A stretch of DNA of 64,000 bases from Microbispora rosea subsp. aerata (GTDB taxonomy: Bacteria; Actinomycetota; Actinomycetes; Streptosporangiales; Streptosporangiaceae): contig NZ_BMPY01000022.1 in the NCBI RefSeq assembly GCF_014647835.1, positions 1 to 64,000 of the forward strand. The letters are read 5' to 3'. Position numbers and translations under genes: made by a program. This document shows, in pieces, positions 56,477-64,000 of this stretch (the stretch's first letter is position 1; the number at the start of each line of letters is the position of its first letter). The notes beneath the pieces are model-generated. The model saw only the letters and a list, made by a program, of their open reading frames with translations. It searched no databases and was not told the DNA's origin.

Positions 56477-58365
56477 TCAGCGCAGGCGGCGCCGGAAGGG
56501 CGAGGGGAGCGGCGGCGACGGGGCGAGCCGTACGCGGCAGTCCACGGCCACAGCACGGTCCGTCATCACGATCACCGGGTTGAGATCAAGCTCCGCGATG
56601 TCGGGCAGATCGTCCATGAGGCGGCCGACACGGACGATCTGGTCCTCCAGCGCCGCGACATCGGCCGCGGGCCGTCCACGGTAGCCGTACAGCAGCGGCG
56701 CGCACCGCAGCTCGGCGATCATGCGGGCGGCCTCGGCCCGGTCGATCGGCGGCACCCGGAAGGCGCGGTCGGCGAGCAGCTCGGTCGCGACACCGCCGAG
56801 TCCTGCCATGATCAGTGGCCCGAACGCCTCGTGCGCGACGCCGCCGATGATCATCTTGCCCAGGTGGACGACGCGGACAGCGGGGTGGCGGCGTAGTTGC
56901 CGCTGCCGTCGGCCGCCCCGGCCGTGTCATCTCGATGCCGTCGTCCACCAGAGCCTGCACGATCGCGCCCGTCATCGCGGGGCCGAGGCGGCCGGCCATC
57001 TCCCGGTACGCCCGCCGGACCTGCGCGGGCGTGCGCAGGCCGACCCGCACCCCGCCGACGTCGGACTTGTGGAGCAGCCCGGGGCCGGCGGCCTTCAGCA
57101 CGGCGGGCAGCCCGACCACCGCCGCGGCCTCCGCCGCCTCCTCCGGCCCGCCGACCGAGACGGATTCAGCCGTGCGGATGCCGTACGCGGAAAGGAGCCG
57201 GGTCGCCGCGCCCTCGTCCAGCCATCGGCCGTGCGGATAAGCGGCGAGGTCGGCGCACCGAGGCGAAGGAGGAGACACCGAGGCCGACCCGCGCGGCGCG
57301 TTCGATCACGGCCGCGGCCACCGCGCCCGACTGCGACATCAGTCCCAGCGGACCCGCGGGTGGAGGCGCGGGCAGGAATCCGGCGTTCAGGCGGGCCGCC
57401 GTGTTCACCACGCCGAGGCAGTTGGGCCCGACCAGCCGCATGCCCGCCGCCCGGCAGACGCCCAGCAGTTCGCGTTCGGCCTCGCGGTCGCCCGCTTCGG
57501 CGAACCCGGCGGTCAGCACGACGAGGGCCCGTACGCGGTGGCGGGCGCATTCGCGGGCGACGCCGAGCACGGTGGGGGCCGGGGTGGCGACCACGGCCAG
57601 CTCCGCCGGTCCGGGCAGCGAGGCCACGTCGGGGTAGGCGGGAAGGCCGCACACCTCGGCGGCCCGCGGGTTGACGGGGTAGGTCGGGCCGGGAAAGCCT
57701 CCCTCGATCAGGTTGCGCAGCACGCGGTGCCCCACGCGGCCCGGGTCGCGGCTGGCGCCGACGACGGCCACAGATCGCGGGGTGAGCACGTGCGCGATGG
57801 AGTTGCGCTCCGCCTCGTGCGCCCGGGCCTCGATCTCGCTCACCGTTCGCTCCGTGGCCCGCGTGGCGATGCGGATCTCCACCTGCCCCTGCTCGTACTG
57901 CTTCTTCACCGGCAGGCCGAGATTGTGTAGTACGCGCAGCATTGCCCGGTTTTCGGGCAGGACGGTGGCGGCGAGCTCCTCGACTCCCGCGTCGGCCGCG
58001 TCCAGCGCGAGGTGTTCGAGCAGCAGCGTGCCGAGCCCGTTGCCGTGCACCGTGTCGTCGAGCAGGATCCCGACCTCGGCCGTGGAGCCGTCGGCTTCTG
58101 GGATGTATTCGGCCACCCCGACCAGGAGGCCGCCGATCAGGGCGACCAGGGCGTACCCGTCGTAGCCGGGCCCGGTGACACGGTCCGCGTACGCGTGGGC
58201 CGAGGCGGTGCCGCCGGTGAAGAACCGCAGGTACGCCGAGCGCGGGGAGGACCTGGCGATCAGGTGGTGCAGGGCCTCCCGGTCGGAGGGGCGCAACGGC
58301 CTGATGTGCGCCATTCCGCCGTCACGCAGGAGGACGTCATACGCCTCGTCCACGAGTCGAGCCAT
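56477..58365 (-). pseudogene. GNAT/acyl-CoA synthetase fusion (Pat-like), broken
   Basis: The intact parent would be a protein lysine acetyltransferase of about 900 aa with GNAT, CoA-binding, ligase and ATP-grasp domains. Here GNAT (HIRPLRPSDREALHHLIARS; GNGLGTLLLEHLA) and CoA-binding (SVAVVGASRDPGRVGHRVLR; PNCLGVVN) are in one frame to about 57290. The ligase-CoA domain is missing. ATP-grasp pieces follow in two further frames: GLPAVLKAAGPGLLHKSDVG to about 56890, then GVAHEAFGPLIMAGLGGVAT to 56477. So there is one large deletion and at least one frameshift. The first 399-codon frame could still make a GNAT plus CoA-binding protein. Confidence 0.85.
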
Positions 58366-58455
58366 GTTTCCACGATTCGCCGCCCCCGTGCCGCGTCCGA
58401 GAGCATTTCGGCCCGTCTCGCGGGGCTCTGGTCCCGAACCACCTCGTGCCCGGTT

Positions 58456-59481
58456 TCAGGCGTCGCCGGTGCGGCCCTGCCGTACGAGGAGGACCAGGAG
58501 GACGGCGGCCATGAGGACGAGGGCGGCGATGACGCCGATGATCCAGGGCAGGGCCGAGTCGAGCAGGGCGTCGCGGCCCCAGCTCGCCGGGCGCGGGGGG
58601 AACGTCAGGGTCCCGGTGACGGTGCGGTGCACGCGCCCGCTGCTCAGTTCGAGCTTGACCCTCCAGGGGCCGTCCGGCAGCTTCTCGCCGAGCACCACGG
58701 CGACGGGCGCGGTGCCGCCCGGAGCCAGGGTGGTGCCGACCTGGGCGGGGAAGGGGCCGGCGCCCAGGCCGCTGGGGCCGCCGGACAGCCACATGCGCCC
58801 GACGAGGTCGAGCGCGCGTTCGCCGGTGTTGCGCACGGTCGCCCGGACCTGCGGCAGCCCGTCCGGCGTACGGCCCGGGGTCAGGCTCACGATCTCGAAG
58901 TCCGACGGCGGATCACCGCCGGGACCCACGTCCAGATATATCCGGATGCCGACCCGGTTGATCGTCTGAATGCCGGGACGGCCGTCGGGCAGCAGCCGGG
59001 AGGAGGCGACCTCGGCCCAGATGCCGCCGTACCTTTCTCCTCTACTGGCGTCCGGCGGGACGCTGATCGTCGCCCGCAGCGGGACGCGGCCGTTCGGCGG
59101 GACGACCACCTGCGGCCGGTCGACGGTCACCCACGAGGCCAGCTCGTTGGCGTCGCGGTCGGCCGAAGGCACGAACGCGTTGTTCCGGATCTCGGCCGCG
59201 CCCGGGAACAAGCTGACCCGCTGGGGCGTGCCGGAGGTGTTCGTGACCTCGAAGCGCCGGGAGATGGTGGTGCCGGGATTGATGTGATCGACAATGTAAA
59301 GGCGGGCGCGGGGGTCGTCGCGCCGGCTGGACGAGGCTTCGAGCAGCCTGATGCCGATGGATCCGCGGGAGCGGGCCGGGGCCGGTTCGGCGTCGTCCGC
59401 GTACGCTTGCGCGAGCGGGGCGCCGAGGGCGGCCTGCGCCGCCAGCAGCACCCCGATCGACGCGAACAGCCGGGTGCGCAC
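58456..59481 (-). CDS. secreted DUF916-like protein with C-terminal anchor
   Basis: A 341-aa cell-surface protein. The signal peptide is RTRLFASIGVLLAAQAALGA, with cleavage near PLAQAYA. Ig-like beta domains of DUF916 type follow (INPGTTISRRFEVTNTSGTP; VPPDASRGERYGGIWAEV). A TM anchor PWIIGVIAALVLMAAVLLVL and short basic tail end the protein. In Firmicutes DUF916 proteins bind WxL proteins; here the gene directly follows a WxL-like gene. GTG at 59481 is used; a TTG at 59493 overlapping the previous gene is possible. It may hold or assemble a surface complex. Confidence 0.75.
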   Translation of the reverse strand: MRTRLFASIGVLLAAQAALGAPLAQAYADDAEPAPARSRGSIGIRLLEASSSRRDDPRARLYIVDHINPGTTISRRFEVTNTSGTPQRVSLFPGAAEIRNNAFVPSADRDANELASWVTVDRPQVVVPPNGRVPLRATISVPPDASRGERYGGIWAEVASSRLLPDGRPGIQTINRVGIRIYLDVGPGGDPPSDFEIVSLTPGRTPDGLPQVRATVRNTGERALDLVGRMWLSGGPSGLGAGPFPAQVGTTLAPGGTAPVAVVLGEKLPDGPWRVKLELSSGRVHRTVTGTLTFPPRPASWGRDALLDSALPWIIGVIAALVLMAAVLLVLLVRQGRTGDA

Positions 59482-59485
59482 GTGC

Positions 59486-60070
59486 TCAGGCAACCGTGTG
59501 GGAGATCGTGCCGGTGTAGGTGCCGGCGACGTTGTCGAGGCCGACCGCGACCGTGATCAGCGGGTCCCAGGTGGCCGAGTTGTTTCCGGTGCCGCCGGTG
59601 TGCGAGTAGGCGGTCCGCGGGATGTCCAGGGTCTGCCCCGTCGGCGGCGGCGGCGCGGCGCAACCGGTTTGGCCGGGCGTGAAGATGCCGTTGCCGGTCG
59701 TCGCCGTGGCGGTGCCCGAGCAGTAGTAGACACTCCCGCTGTCGATCACCTCACCGGCGCCGGCGGTGCCCGTGCTGAAGTCCGTCGCGGTGACGGTCAC
59801 GGTCCACGTGGGCGTGGTGGACGCCCGCTCGTCGTTCACGGTGACCGCGCCGAGCTGGCCGTAGGCGTACCCCGCGGGCGTCGCGTCGTTGGCCAGTGCG
59901 ACCGCGTCGGGCACGGTGATCTCCAGCGCGCCCGCCGTCACGTCGAATGTCGTCGTGGTGTCGCATGCCGTGCCCTCGGCGCACGTGGCGGCCTCGACCG
60001 GCGCACCGGTCAGCGGGACCACCATGACGCTCGCCAACCCCAGCAGACCGGCTGTCAAAAGCCTGCGCAT
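59486..60070 (-). CDS. secreted WxL-like protein
   Basis: A 194-aa secreted beta-rich protein. The signal peptide (RRLLTAGLLGLASVMVVPLT) ends near VEA. The mature part has four Cys and shows TPTWTVTVTATDFSTG, a variant of the W-x-L-x-V core, and ends in VAGTYTGTISHTVA, like the Y-x-x-x-I/L-x-H/W-x-L end of WxL domains. ATG at 60070 fits the signal peptide; the longer frame is rejected. It is paired with the downstream DUF916-like gene. Peptidoglycan binding is inferred from the family and has not been shown for actinobacterial members. Confidence 0.7.
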   Translation of the reverse strand: MRRLLTAGLLGLASVMVVPLTGAPVEAATCAEGTACDTTTTFDVTAGALEITVPDAVALANDATPAGYAYGQLGAVTVNDERASTTPTWTVTVTATDFSTGTAGAGEVIDSGSVYYCSGTATATTGNGIFTPGQTGCAAPPPPTGQTLDIPRTAYSHTGGTGNNSATWDPLITVAVGLDNVAGTYTGTISHTVA

Positions 60071-60375
60071 CGTCTCTCCCAACCCCGTGGAGCTGCTGTA
60101 TCCAGGACAGCGGCACGCTAACAGCCTGGGAAAACGCGGCATGATCTCGTGCGCCCAGTGTCACGTAAAGAGATCGGCGGCGATCAGGCCGAGATCGTGA
60201 GTCGCGGGGGAGAGCTTCGTCCCGGCGCTCTCCTCTTCCACCGTCGGTCGACGGCCCGTCTCAACTAGCGGGGCCTGCCCGACCCCCGCACGCGGCATCA
60301 TCTGCCCGCGCCGATCGCGGTCTTACCACCGCCTCAGTGGCGCGCGGCGCCTATGAGTCATGGCGGAGGCGCCCG
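60071..60375. other. 305-bp upstream region
   Basis: This region lies between the divergent WxL-like gene and the small plus-strand ORF. It probably holds both promoters. CGTGTCACGTAAAG-like sequence near 60160 is the only A/T-containing patch. No repeat or RNA gene was seen. Confidence 0.4.
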
Positions 60376-60552
60376 ATGCCCAAGGACTCGACCGCCCCGC
60401 TACCGCCGAGCGGCGAGAACAAGCAGCTCGAGGCCCGGATCCGGGAACTTCACCTGGATGGCCCAGAGATCTGGGCGCAGGTCGTCTACGCTCGGGACCA
60501 CGAGCGGGCCGGAGACCGTAGACGCCGCGCCGGGCCGTCCGTACGGCCCTGA
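60376..60552 (+). CDS. small hypothetical protein
   Basis: A 58-aa frame, MPKDSTAPLPPSGENKQLEA and onward, with the amphipathic helix RIRELHLDGPEIWAQVVYAR. The upstream region GCGGAGGCGCC offers a ribosome-binding site. The helical middle with balanced charge looks like a real small protein, but no family is recognised and the tail is Arg-rich and low in complexity. Confidence 0.4.
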   Translation: MPKDSTAPLPPSGENKQLEARIRELHLDGPEIWAQVVYARDHERAGDRRRRAGPSVRP

Positions 60553-60626
60553 CCGTGCGGGGCCGGGGCACGGAGGAGGTCCGGGACACTCCCGACCACG
60601 AAGCCTCACCGAGGGAGGAAACCGCC

Positions 60627-61019
60627 GTGACGCAGCCCGGTGACTACGGCCTGCCTGCCGGATCGCTGCACCACGTGTTGAGCGAGGTGGCGGTGGAGCG
60701 CGCCGCCCAGGACGCCATGTGGGGCCTGCAGGAACATCCGGACGGCACCGGCCCGGCGTACGCGTCCGAGGCCGACCTCGCCAAGCAGGCCGTGACCCGG
60801 GCCGTGGCCGAAGGCCGGGTGACCTGGCGGCACATCCTGTATGAAGAGGTCCTCGAGGCCTTCGCGGAGGAGGACACCGACCGGTTACGCGCCGAGCTCA
60901 TCCAGGTCGCGGCGGTCGCGGTCAAGTGGATCCAGGCCCTGGACCGGCGCGCTCAATCATCCGCCGGACCGCAAACCGTCACGGGCGCGGCAGAGCCCGA
61001 TGCCACGGCGGCTTCGTGA
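60627..61019 (+). CDS. MazG-like all-alpha protein
   Basis: A 130-aa protein. The core LSEVAVERAAQDAMWGLQEH and GRVTWRHILYEEVLEAFAEE, then AELIQVAAVAVKWIQALDRR, resemble a family of MazG-like NTP pyrophosphohydrolase-related proteins with conserved E-R-x-x-Q-D-x-x-W-G and E-E-x-x-E-A. Whether the metal-binding acids are complete cannot be judged. GTG at 60627 has GAGGGAGG eight bases upstream. It may be a house-cleaning nucleotide hydrolase. Relatives are common in actinobacterial and phage genomes. Confidence 0.65.
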   Translation: MTQPGDYGLPAGSLHHVLSEVAVERAAQDAMWGLQEHPDGTGPAYASEADLAKQAVTRAVAEGRVTWRHILYEEVLEAFAEEDTDRLRAELIQVAAVAVKWIQALDRRAQSSAGPQTVTGAAEPDATAAS

Positions 61020-61352
61020 TGAAGGCCGCAGGTCGGGAGACGGTTGACCACCGGTCCGGCTCAGGCGAACCGGCTGGACAAGACGGCAAGCCTGTCCGCA
61101 ACGCCGTGCGCATCCGTTTCCTGGACACCTCCGGCTGAGCGCCTCACTAACGATGTGAAGGCCCAGCGGTCTTCGCCCGCCTTTCGGCGGACGCCGGTGG
61201 ACGGGCAGGCGGGCGTGCTCGGCGCACCCGGTCCGGGCGCGGATCGCCTGCCGGGCGTGGATCACCCATCGGTTACGGAGGCGTCCAGGGCGAGCCGCGA
61301 CGATGGGTGACGACGTCCGTGTTGTCATTCTCGTGGCCGCCGGTCATCGCTG
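61020..61352. other. 333-bp gap without a supported gene
   Basis: No frame with a ribosome-binding site or family motif is seen. It lies upstream of the decayed fucose-type cluster and may contain remains of its promoter or of a lost gene. Confidence 0.4.
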
Positions 61353-61704
61353 ACGGCCGGCATCGACGGCGCGTTCCTGTCGGATGGAGGGGTCGAGCGG
61401 GTGCGGTCCGCTCTGGCGGAGGGGCGGCTGCCGGAGGCCGGGCCGTACGAGCGGGTCGGCGCGCCGATCGCGGGGGGAGGTGCGCCAGAACGGCAACACC
61501 AAAATGCAGATCTTCGGGGTGCATCACGTGATCTGGTATCTCAGCCAGTTCATGGTGCTGGAGCCGGGCGACGTGGTGAACACCGGCACCCCCGCCGGCG
61601 TGGCGATGGGCCGTGGCCCGGGAGCGTACCTGCGCAAGGGTGACGTGATGGAGCTGGAGACCGACGGCCTGGGCCGGCAGCGGCAGACGGTGGGTCAGGC
61701 ATGA
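61353..61704 (+). pseudogene. fumarylacetoacetate hydrolase-family remnant
   Basis: The N-terminal text ALAEGRLPEAGPYERVGAPI is joined directly, in another frame, to the C-terminal text EVRQNGNTKMQIFGVHHVIW and LEPGDVVNTGTPAGVAMGRG. The catalytic core between them, about 140 residues including the metal-binding Glu/Asp, is absent. FAH-family enzymes in this gene context cleave 2,4-diketo-3-deoxy-L-fuconate. The deletion joint is near 61485. The stop overlaps the following SDR remnant. Confidence 0.8.
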
Positions 61705-61913
61705 GCCGGGGCGGGGAGTTCGAGGGCCTGGTGGCGATCGTCACGGGCGGCGCCTCCGGCATCGGCAAGGCGATCGCCGAGGAGCTGACCGCGCGGGGAG
61801 CCCGGCCGGCCGTCGCCTATCTGGCCGGCCCGCGGGCGGGCTCGACGGTCGGGATCGAGCTGGCCGTGGACGGCGGGATGGCCGGCCTTCGGCTGAGGCA
61901 GGTGAGCTCGTGA
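61701..61913 (+). pseudogene. short-chain dehydrogenase, internally deleted
   Basis: A 70-codon frame keeps the SDR start (VAIVTGGASGIGKAIAEELT) and end (VAYLAGPRAGSTVGIELAVD then GGMAGLRLR) but lacks about 180 residues, including the S-Y-K catalytic part. It is in frame throughout, so a short peptide could be made but not an enzyme. ATG and stop overlap neighbours (TGA/ATG), as in the original operon. The parent was probably the 2-keto-3-deoxy-L-fuconate dehydrogenase type. Confidence 0.82.
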
Positions 61914-62824
61914 AGCTCCCCCTCGGGCCGTACGGGCTGGGCACGGCGCCGCTCGCCGGGCTGTTCGCGCCGGTCAGCGAGGAGCAGGCCGAGCAGGCGC
62001 TGGCCGCCGCCTGGGACGGCGGGATCCGCTACTTCGACACCGCGCCGCACTATGGGACCGGGCTCGCGGAGGAGCGTCTCGGACGGTTCCTGCGGGGCCT
62101 GCCCGGCCACGCCGCGCGGGAGGCGGTCGTCTCCACGAAGGTGGGCCGCGTGCTGGTCCCGGGGCAGGGCGAGGAGGAGGGGTTCCCCGGCCGCACGGGG
62201 CATGTGCGGGTGCGGGACTACAGCCGCGACGGCGTGCTGCGTTCGCTGGACGACAGCCTGGCCCGCAGCGGTCTCGACCGCTTCGACCTCGTCCTCATCC
62301 ACGACCCCGACGACCACTGGGAGCAGGCCGTCGGCCAGGCGTACCCGGCGCTGGCCGAGCTGCGCGACCAGGGGGTGATCGGGGCGATCGGCGCCGGGAT
62401 GAACCAGGCTGAGATGCTGACCCGGTTCGTCCGCGAGACCGACATGGACATGGTGCTGGTGGCGGGGCGCTACACGCTGCTCGACCGCGCCGCGGAGCGG
62501 GAGCTGCTGCCCGAGTGCGCGCGGCGCGGCGTCGCCGTCGTCGTCGGCGGGGTGTTCAACAGCGGCGTCCTCGCGGGAGGCGACACCTACGACTACGCCG
62601 CCGCCCCGCCCGCCGTGCTGGAGCGGGCGCGCGAGCTGGGGCGCGTCTGCGCGGCGTACGGCGTGCCGCTGCCGGCGGCGGCCCTGCGTTTCCCGCACCG
62701 GCACCCGGCCGTCACCACGGTCCTGATCGGCGCACGCAGCGCCGAGGAGGTCCGCGAAGACCTGGAACTCGCCGCCACACCCATCCCCGACGAGCTGTGG
62801 CGGGAGCTGGACGAGGCGGGCTGA
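61910..62824 (+). CDS. aldo/keto reductase, L-fucose dehydrogenase-like
   Basis: A 304-aa oxidoreductase. GIRYFDTAPHYGTGLAEERL supplies the catalytic Asp/Tyr, VVSTKVGRVLVPG the Lys and DLVLIHDPDDHWEQAV the His region. It resembles D-threo-aldose/L-fucose 1-dehydrogenases, which start L-fucose oxidation. GTG at 61910 overlaps the SDR remnant stop. It is the only intact catabolic enzyme in the cluster; its partners are deleted or frameshifted, so a complete pathway is not encoded here. Confidence 0.88.
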   Translation: MKLPLGPYGLGTAPLAGLFAPVSEEQAEQALAAAWDGGIRYFDTAPHYGTGLAEERLGRFLRGLPGHAAREAVVSTKVGRVLVPGQGEEEGFPGRTGHVRVRDYSRDGVLRSLDDSLARSGLDRFDLVLIHDPDDHWEQAVGQAYPALAELRDQGVIGAIGAGMNQAEMLTRFVRETDMDMVLVAGRYTLLDRAAERELLPECARRGVAVVVGGVFNSGVLAGGDTYDYAAAPPAVLERARELGRVCAAYGVPLPAAALRFPHRHPAVTTVLIGARSAEEVREDLELAATPIPDELWRELDEAG

Positions 62825-62829
62825 GCGCA

Positions 62830-63590
62830 ATGACGCGCGTCGATGCTCATCACCACCTCCGGAACCTGGCCCCGCGCTCCCAGGCCTGGCCCGACCCCGC
62901 CGAGATGTCGCCCATCCGCCGTGACTTCACGTTCGCCGACTAGGCGGACGCGGCGGCCGACGCGGGCATCGGCACCTCCGTGCTCGTGCGGGTGCTGCCC
63001 GACGCGGACGAGACCAGGGAATTCCTCGCGACGCGGCGCGGTCCGACTTGATCGGCGCCGTGGTCGGCTGGGCCGACCTGACCCGGCCGGATCTCCCCGC
63101 CGAGCTCGCCGCGCTCCTCGCCGGGAGGAGACCTGCTGCGCGGCGTACGGCATCTCGTCCAGGGCGAGCCCGACCCGCGCTGGCCGGTCCGCGACGACGT
63201 ACGGCGGGCACTGCGCCACCTGGCGGACGCCGGGATCAGCTAAGAACTGCTGACTCTGCCCCAGCAACTGCCCACGGCAATCGAGACCGTACGGGCCCTG
63301 CCCGAGGTGAGCTTCTGCTGGACCATCTCGCCAGGCCGCCGATCGCCGACGGCGGGCTCGGCCCCCAGGCCGGGCTCGTTCGCGAGCCGGCCGCGTCGCC
63401 CAACGTGACCTGCAAGCTCCCCGGCATGATCACCGAAGCGTGGTGGCGACTGGGACGTCACGCGGCTGTGGCCGTACGCCGAGGTCGTGACGCCTTCGGG
63501 CCCGACCGGCTGATGTTCGGGTCGGACGCGGCCGCAGTGCCGGTCATTGGGCGGGGGCCGCGCCCGGTCGGTCGGTCGGGTGAGGCCTGA
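62830..63590 (+). pseudogene. amidohydrolase (L-fuconolactonase-like), broken
   Basis: It begins TRVDAHHHLRNLAPRSQAWP, the metal-binding H-x-H start of amidohydrolase 2/fuconolactonase proteins. There is a TAG in frame at 62941-62943, then readable text in the same and other frames (GAVVGWADLTRPDLPAELAA; RGVRHLVQGEPDPRW; LFGPDRLMFGSDA-like near 63505) with further stops. At least one nonsense codon and two frameshifts are needed. It completes the fucose-type set. Confidence 0.8.
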
Positions 63591-63685
63591 GCAATGGATC
63601 GGGGCCGTCGGCCGGGGTCGCGGACCGGGGCACGGCGTCATCTCCCCGGTCCGGGACGGTTCGCGGTGAGTCTGGACGGGCGGCC

Positions 63686-64000
63686 TCAGCCCAGCAGGTG
63701 GTTCCAGGTGATGGCCTGGTCGAGGACGTGAGGGAACTTCTTCATCGCGTATCGCGTGTAGGCCTCGACGTGTTCGCGCATACGCTCCTCGGAGCTGGCG
63801 GCGTCGCGCTTGGCCAGAGCCTGGTAGATCTCCTCGTGCGCCTTGAGGATGGCGGAGCGGCGGTGGCTCGGATAGTCGATTCCGATCGCCGTGCCGTCCA
63901 GGATGCCCAGAAGCGACTCGACGAGGCACGCGAACAGCACGTTGCCCGACGACCACGCGATGATGTCGTGGAACTTCTTGTTCTCCTCGAGGAACAGCTC
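63686..64000 (-). CDS. GntR/FadR-family regulator, C-terminal part
   Basis: The frame runs off the right edge and ends at 63686. It encodes 104 residues of an FCD ligand-binding domain: FLEENKKFHDIIAWSSGNVL then ILKAHEEIYQALAKRDAASS and MREHVEAYTRYAMKKF, with the Asp/His metal sites of FadR-type regulators (H-D, E-x-x-x-H). The N-terminal winged helix must lie beyond 64000. It is convergent with the decayed fucose-type cluster and may have controlled it. Confidence 0.85.
   Translation of the reverse strand, partial: ELFLEENKKFHDIIAWSSGNVLFACLVESLLGILDGTAIGIDYPSHRRSAILKAHEEIYQALAKRDAASSEERMREHVEAYTRYAMKKFPHVLDQAITWNHLLG

Overview
The window is high-GC actinobacterial DNA with many GTG starts, TGATG or GTGA gene overlaps and strong GC codon bias. 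The nitrate reductase operon, the TIR/STAND-type genes, the Cst-type CRISPR genes and the decayed insertion sequences suggest a Streptosporangiales-like soil or compost actinomycete. This placement is inferred from gene content only.

Positions 1-22,520 form a CRISPR-Cas island edged by transposase remnants: IS110-like at the left end, ISL3-like and IS1380-like at the right. A minus-strand type I-B operon (cas6-cas8/Cst1-cas7/Cst2-cas5-cas3, 119-6341) is followed by CRISPR array 1 (plus strand). A plus-strand type III-D operon (7305-20523) comes next, then CRISPR array 2 (minus strand, same repeat). The two leaders share a 17-nt inverted repeat exactly 53 nt from the first repeat. The III-D operon holds a two-TM plus SAVED-like protein, an HD-less Cas10 with GGDD, a Cas7-Csx10-helical fusion, a tandem Cas7, Csx19, a large TIGR03986-type RAMP, a 770-aa protein with two CARF-like modules, and a 344-aa protein of unknown role. 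No cas1, cas2 or cas4 is present. The single Cas6 probably serves both effectors. The III-D module looks built for cyclic-oligoadenylate signalling rather than DNA cleavage by Cas10.

Positions 22,660-26,100 carry tRNA-Pro(GGG), a small HTH protein, a 5'-3' exonuclease and several decayed genes. Positions 26,140-34,371 hold a DosR/DevR-like box, narK and narGHJI. The narG-narH junction contains a short inserted element that preserves translational coupling. A perfect 16-bp hairpin separates this operon from convergent metE, which has a cobalamin riboswitch. An alaS fragment, a broken ABC exporter half and an intact ABC exporter half follow.

Positions 40,985-47,224 contain a repeat-bearing unknown protein, a NUDIX hydrolase, an Erm-type 23S rRNA methyltransferase with an RIR-type leader peptide, an aldo/keto reductase, a TetR regulator divergent from an FMN reductase, and a DUF2199 fragment.

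Positions 47,805-53,437 are a second candidate defence locus. It runs XRE-type regulator, TIR protein with a Gly-rich amyloid-like tail, STAND-like ATPase-fold protein with a degenerate P-loop, two-TM protein, and a small protein ending in a RHIM/BASS-like motif. A tandem universal stress protein and a GAF-PP2C phosphatase follow.

Positions 56,477-64,000 contain a broken GNAT/acyl-CoA-synthetase fusion, a DUF916-like/WxL-like secreted pair, a MazG-like protein, and a decaying L-fucose-type catabolic cluster (FAH, SDR, aldo/keto reductase, amidohydrolase, GntR). Three of those enzymes are internally deleted or frameshifted.
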